From contig JBFGNS010000047.1 of the NCBI GenBank assembly GCA_041574955.1, positions 1-26,386 on the forward strand: 26,386 nt of DNA, written 5' to 3'. Below, one piece after another: positions 23,473-26,386 of the stretch. Every line of letters starts with the position of its first letter. Within the stretch, counting starts at the first letter, position 1. Origin of the DNA: CALZJC01 sp041574955 (GTDB taxonomy: Bacteria > Acidobacteriota > Thermoanaerobaculia > Multivoradales > JAHEKO01). The notes beneath the pieces are model-generated. The model ran no database searches, was not told the DNA's origin, and saw only the letters and a list, made by a program, of their open reading frames with translations. Made by a program: the position numbers and the translations under genes.

Positions 23473-25641
23473 ATGATCAGACACACGAGACAGTACGCCC
23501 TGGCCTCGGGCCTGGCCGTCTTGCTGGCCCTCCTGGTTCTGCCCGGCGCCGCGCCGGCCGAGGACGACGGCTTCCGCCTGTGGGTGGACACCGTTGACCT
23601 GTGGGTGCTCGAGCTGGACCAGGACACCAAGTCTTCGAAGTTCCAGGAGTACCGCGACCTCGGCAGCGGCCTGTGGGCCGGGATGAAGCTGTACGGCGAG
23701 AGCGCCGACGGCGGCAACCGCAACTTCGCCATCCGGTTGAAGGGCATCGGCCGCGAGGACGGCCGCTACAACCTGGACTACCGTGTCGAGGGCAAGTACT
23801 CCTTCGCGCTCGACTACAACAAGATCCCCCACCGCTTCGGCAACGACGCCAACATGCCGTGGGACCGCCCGGCGCTCAACCGGCTCGAGTTCCCCGATCC
23901 CGTGCAGGGCGTCGATCAAGACGAGATCCTGGCCTTCGTGGCCAGCGCGGACCGGATCAACCTCGGTCTGCAGCGGGACCGCACGCGGGCGCAGTTCGAC
24001 CGCGGCAAGCTGCAGCGCTGGGCGTGGAGCGTCGCCTACACGCACGAGAACCGCAACGGCGACCGCCCGCTGAGCGCCGCCTTCGGCTTCGGCAACGTGC
24101 AGGAGTTCCCCGAGCCGATCAACTACGACACCACCGGCGTCGAGCTGGCGGGCGAGTTCAACGGCGACAACGGAGGGCTGCGCTTCGGTTACCGCTACTC
24201 CGAGTTCGAGAACCAGTTCGGCTCGGTGGTGTGGGACAACCCCTTCAACGCCGTCGAGGCCGACCGCAATCCGTCGCGCGGCCGTTACGACCTGGCGCCC
24301 AACAACGAGGCCGACCTGTTCTTCGTCGAGGGCCGGGCGCGGGTGGGTGGCTGGTGGTTCAACGGCAACCTGGTGCAGAACACCATGTCCCAGAGCGACC
24401 AGCTGCTGCCCTACACCATCAACACCGGCATCGAGGGCGAGGGCTTCGACGGCTCGACCTTCCCGGCGGCCGGAGCCGGCCTGCCGGTGGCGCGGGCCAA
24501 CAACGAGGCCGAGGTGCTGACTTTCTCGCTCAACGCCGGCACGGCGCTGGGCGAGGACTGGAGCCTGACGCTCCGCTACCGCAACTACGACTACGACAAC
24601 AGCTCACCGCGCCTGCGCTTCCCGGGCTACGTCAGGCTCGACGAGCGGTGGAACGACGACGGCCTGATCACCGTGCCGTACTCCTACGCCCGCGAGAACA
24701 TGGGCATCGAGCTCGGCTGGGACGTGACCGACACCACCAACCTCAGCCTGGCCTGGACCACGGAAAGCTGGGAGCGCGACTTCCGCGAGGTGCGGGACGC
24801 CGACGAGGACACCTTCAAGCTGAGCCTCAACAGCCGGCCGAGCAAGAAGGCGACGGTGCGCGCCAGCTGGGCGACCGGCGAGCGCACCACCAGCGAGTAC
24901 ATCACCGAGGCGCAGCTGGTCTTCTTCCTCGACCCGCACAGCATCGACAACCTGCCCGGCCTGCGCAAGTACGACCAGGCCGAGCGCGACGTCGACGACT
25001 ACGAGGTCGCGGTGCAGCTCTACCCCAGCGACGCCTGGAACGTCTCCTTCGGCTTCTCCGGCCGCGACGAGGACTACGGCAAGAGCGAGTTCGGCCTGAT
25101 CGCCGACGAGGTGGGCAACCTCAACTTCGAGCTCGGCTACACGCCGGGGGCCCACCTCAACTTCTATCTCTTCGCCCACGACGAGGATCGCGACGTCTTC
25201 CAGCAGAACCGCCAGTCGGGCCGGAGCATCTCGACCGACCCGGCGGACAACTGGTCGATCGCGCTCAACGAGGACACCCTGACCTGGGGCGCCGGCGTCA
25301 GCTCGGACCCCGGCAACGGCTGGACCTTCGACCTGTCGATCAACATCTCGGACACCGACGGCGAGGCCGACTTCACCACCCCGCCCGGCGGCTCGCCGAG
25401 CGAGGCGGTCGACATCGACAACTACGAGGACATCGAGCTGACGGCGGTGCGCCTCAAGGTCGGCTACAAGCTGAACGACCGCGTCACCTGCGGCGCCTAC
25501 TACCTGCACGAGAACTACACCATCAACAGCTTCATCCTGCAGGGTCTGCAGCCGTTCCTTGCCGGTACGCTGCTGCTGGTGCCGAACGACGGCGACTACC
25601 GGGCCAACCTGGTTGCGGTCTACGCCAAGTTCAAGATCTAG
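23473..25641 (+). CDS. MtrB/PioB-family outer-membrane beta-barrel
   Basis: A 722-residue protein with a signal peptide (cleavage near PAEDDG) and alternating amphipathic beta-strands rich in Tyr, Trp, Asp and Asn to the end, closing with YRANLVAVYAKFKI, a typical outer-membrane C-terminal strand. Length and internal wording (the early YRDLGSGLWAGMKLYGE segment, GRYNLDYRVEGKYSFALDYNKIPHRF) fit the decaheme-associated MtrB/PioB family, which sheathes the decaheme cytochrome. The N-terminal CxxC found in Shewanella MtrB is absent; I see only one Cys in the protein (VTCGAYYL), so it is closer to PioB-like barrels in this respect. GAGGAG lies before the ATG. No outer-surface multiheme cytochrome follows, so the barrel may work as a two-protein conduit or with a partner encoded elsewhere. 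Confidence 0.94.
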   Translation: MIRHTRQYALASGLAVLLALLVLPGAAPAEDDGFRLWVDTVDLWVLELDQDTKSSKFQEYRDLGSGLWAGMKLYGESADGGNRNFAIRLKGIGREDGRYNLDYRVEGKYSFALDYNKIPHRFGNDANMPWDRPALNRLEFPDPVQGVDQDEILAFVASADRINLGLQRDRTRAQFDRGKLQRWAWSVAYTHENRNGDRPLSAAFGFGNVQEFPEPINYDTTGVELAGEFNGDNGGLRFGYRYSEFENQFGSVVWDNPFNAVEADRNPSRGRYDLAPNNEADLFFVEGRARVGGWWFNGNLVQNTMSQSDQLLPYTINTGIEGEGFDGSTFPAAGAGLPVARANNEAEVLTFSLNAGTALGEDWSLTLRYRNYDYDNSSPRLRFPGYVRLDERWNDDGLITVPYSYARENMGIELGWDVTDTTNLSLAWTTESWERDFREVRDADEDTFKLSLNSRPSKKATVRASWATGERTTSEYITEAQLVFFLDPHSIDNLPGLRKYDQAERDVDDYEVAVQLYPSDAWNVSFGFSGRDEDYGKSEFGLIADEVGNLNFELGYTPGAHLNFYLFAHDEDRDVFQQNRQSGRSISTDPADNWSIALNEDTLTWGAGVSSDPGNGWTFDLSINISDTDGEADFTTPPGGSPSEAVDIDNYEDIELTAVRLKVGYKLNDRVTCGAYYLHENYTINSFILQGLQPFLAGTLLLVPNDGDYRANLVAVYAKFKI

Positions 25642-25679
25642 GGAGGCCCATCGCCATCCACTGAAACCCTTGGCTGCTA

Positions 25680-25704
25680 GCGCCGCCTCATCGTGAGGCG
25701 GCGC
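25680..25704 (+). terminator. Terminator-like hairpin after the barrel gene
   Basis: GCGCCGCCTCA (25680-25690) and TGAGGCGGCGC (25694-25704) form a perfect 11-bp stem with a TCG triloop, followed by CTTCTCCTCC. It lies 38 bp after the stop of the decaheme/barrel operon and is a convincing transcript end despite the short T content. Confidence 0.7.
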
Positions 25705-25715
25705 CTTCTCCTCCG

Positions 25716-25760
25716 CCAGCGCCGGCCCCTGTACGCCTGATGAGGCAGGGCCGGCGCTGG
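25716..25760. terminator. Second convergent-region hairpin
   Basis: CCAGCGCCGGCCC (25716-25728) pairs with GGGCCGGCGCTGG (25748-25760), a perfect 13-bp stem with an inner partly paired loop, followed on the plus strand by TCTTTGCGG. It lies between convergent genes and 16 bp past the stop of the minus-strand SRPBCC gene, so it may serve either strand. Confidence 0.6.
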
Positions 25761-25776
25761 TCTTTGCGGGCGCCGG

Positions 25777-26205
25777 CTACTCGAGCAGGCCGGCGAGGCT
25801 GCCGAGGATCATCTTCCAGCCCTCCCCCGTCTGCTTCGCCCACTCGGGGCTGGTCGCGGTGGTCAGGGTGAGCTCGCAGCCGCCGTCGGCGGGCTCGATC
25901 TCGACCGTCACCCGGTCGATCTCCTGCGAGTAGAACGGCACCTGGAGGGTGAAGACCAGGCGGCGCGGGCGGTCGATCTCCAGGTACTCGCCGGTGTGCT
26001 CCACGTCCTGGCCGTCACGGCGCTCGACGATCGAGTAACGCCCACCCACCCGGGCGTCGATCTCCACCCGCACCATCTCGCCTTCCTCGGTGGCGTAGAG
26101 GAACTTGCCCGCCTTCTCGGGGTCGAGCCAGGCGTCGAAGACGCGCTCGGGCGAGGCGGTGAAGCGGCGGGCGACACGGACCTGGACGGGGGTTTCAGCG
26201 GTCAT
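25777..26205 (-). CDS. SRPBCC / AHSA1-type protein
   Basis: A 142-residue protein of the START/SRPBCC fold, AHSA1 (Aha1 C-terminal-like) branch. Recognisable parts are the opening VARRFTASPERVFDAWLDPEKAGKFL, the middle GGRYSIVERRDGQDVEHTGEYLEIDRPRRLVFTL and the final long helix GEGWKMILGSLAGLLE. Such proteins bind hydrophobic ligands in a helix-grip pocket; no specific ligand can be named. The ATG at 26203-26205 overlaps the stop of the upstream ArsR-like gene by ATGA. That coupling is common, with the regulator and the SRPBCC protein made together. Confidence 0.92.
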   Translation of the reverse strand: MTAETPVQVRVARRFTASPERVFDAWLDPEKAGKFLYATEEGEMVRVEIDARVGGRYSIVERRDGQDVEHTGEYLEIDRPRRLVFTLQVPFYSQEIDRVTVEIEPADGGCELTLTTATSPEWAKQTGEGWKMILGSLAGLLE

Positions 26206-26386
26206 CGGGCGGTTCCTTTCTCGGTGGAGCCGGTAGGGGTCTGCGCCTCCTCGGCCTGGAGCAGCTCGTCGAGGGCACCGAGGTGCCTGCTCCACAGGGC
26301 GCGCTGACGCTCCATCCAGGCGGTGGCCTGGTCCAGCGGCTCGGGGTTCAGGGACAAGAAGTGCTCGCGGCCGCACCGGCGGCGGC
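26202..26386 (-). CDS. ArsR-family regulator, C-terminal part (cut by window end)
   Basis: A partial minus-strand frame entering from the right edge and ending TGA at 26202-26204. The visible 61 residues read CGREHFLSLNPEPLDQATAWMERQ, then RALWSRHLGALDELLQAEEAQ. This is the typical C-terminal end of ArsR-type winged-helix regulators that pair with SRPBCC genes: a (G)REHxxxLNPEPL segment followed by a W-rich helix. The stop overlaps the SRPBCC start by 4 bp. The DNA-binding part lies outside the window, so metal sites cannot be judged. Confidence 0.75.
   Translation of the reverse strand, partial: RRRCGREHFLSLNPEPLDQATAWMERQRALWSRHLGALDELLQAEEAQTPTGSTEKGTAR

Noticed and set aside
1..26386. 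Mobile elements, tRNA, rRNA or phage genes
   Set aside because: No transposase, integrase, inverted-repeat ends with target duplications, or tRNA/rRNA-like sequence was recognised in the window.

Overview
This is a very GC-rich bacterial window with tightly packed genes. The gene set points to a Gram-negative anaerobe or facultative anaerobe that respires with multiheme cytochromes. It includes a DmsE/MtrA-type decaheme cytochrome, an MtrB/PioB-type outer-membrane barrel, Rieske/cytochrome b modules, and an ECF-like sigma factor beside a TPR protein and a tiny MKIKTxLKAG peptide. Acidobacteriota (Thermoanaerobaculia-like) is my best guess, but it rests on overall character and not on a marker gene.

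Left part (1-8488), housekeeping and regulation. A DUF362 protein (minus) is followed on the plus strand by a small DUF2892 membrane protein, a NarX/LiaS-type GAF sensor kinase with its NarL-type response regulator, and a tandem universal stress protein. Converging on these from the minus strand are DUF302, an FmdB-type zinc ribbon and a two-CBS-domain protein. Next come a TPR-like protein with a zinc-finger-like N-terminus, an overlapping ECF-like sigma factor, and a 21-residue peptide gene with a perfect Shine-Dalgarno.

Central and right part (8719-25641), an electron-transfer island. I count 81 CxxCH c-heme motifs in seven genes. Module 1 (plus, 8719-15382) is Rieske, b6-like cytochrome b fused to subunit IV, an 11-heme membrane-anchored cytochrome, and a 21-heme cytochrome fused to a b-type membrane domain. 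Module 2 (minus, 22271-15458) is a monoheme cytochrome, an 11-heme/b-type fusion, Rieske, a divergent cytochrome b, a 9-heme anchored cytochrome and an 18-heme NapC/NirT-like cytochrome. The two modules are paralogous and converge at about 15.4 kb. Diverging from module 2 at 22.3-22.5 kb is a decaheme cytochrome with a porin barrel, the expected outer-membrane electron conduit.

Working model (inference): quinol is oxidised at the inner membrane by the Rieske/b and CbcL-like c/b fusion proteins. Electrons cross the periplasm through large heme wires and the small monoheme cytochrome, and exit through the DmsE-PioB conduit to an extracellular or outer-membrane acceptor. The module 2 cytochrome b has Arg in place of one high-potential-heme His ligand and PPWY in place of PEWY, and its Rieske lacks the Ser and Tyr that raise redox potential. 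Module 2 therefore may not run a classical Q cycle. No surface MtrC/OmcA-like cytochrome or terminal reductase is visible.

The right edge holds paired terminator-like hairpins, an SRPBCC/AHSA1 protein and the C-terminal part of an ArsR-like regulator cut by the window end.
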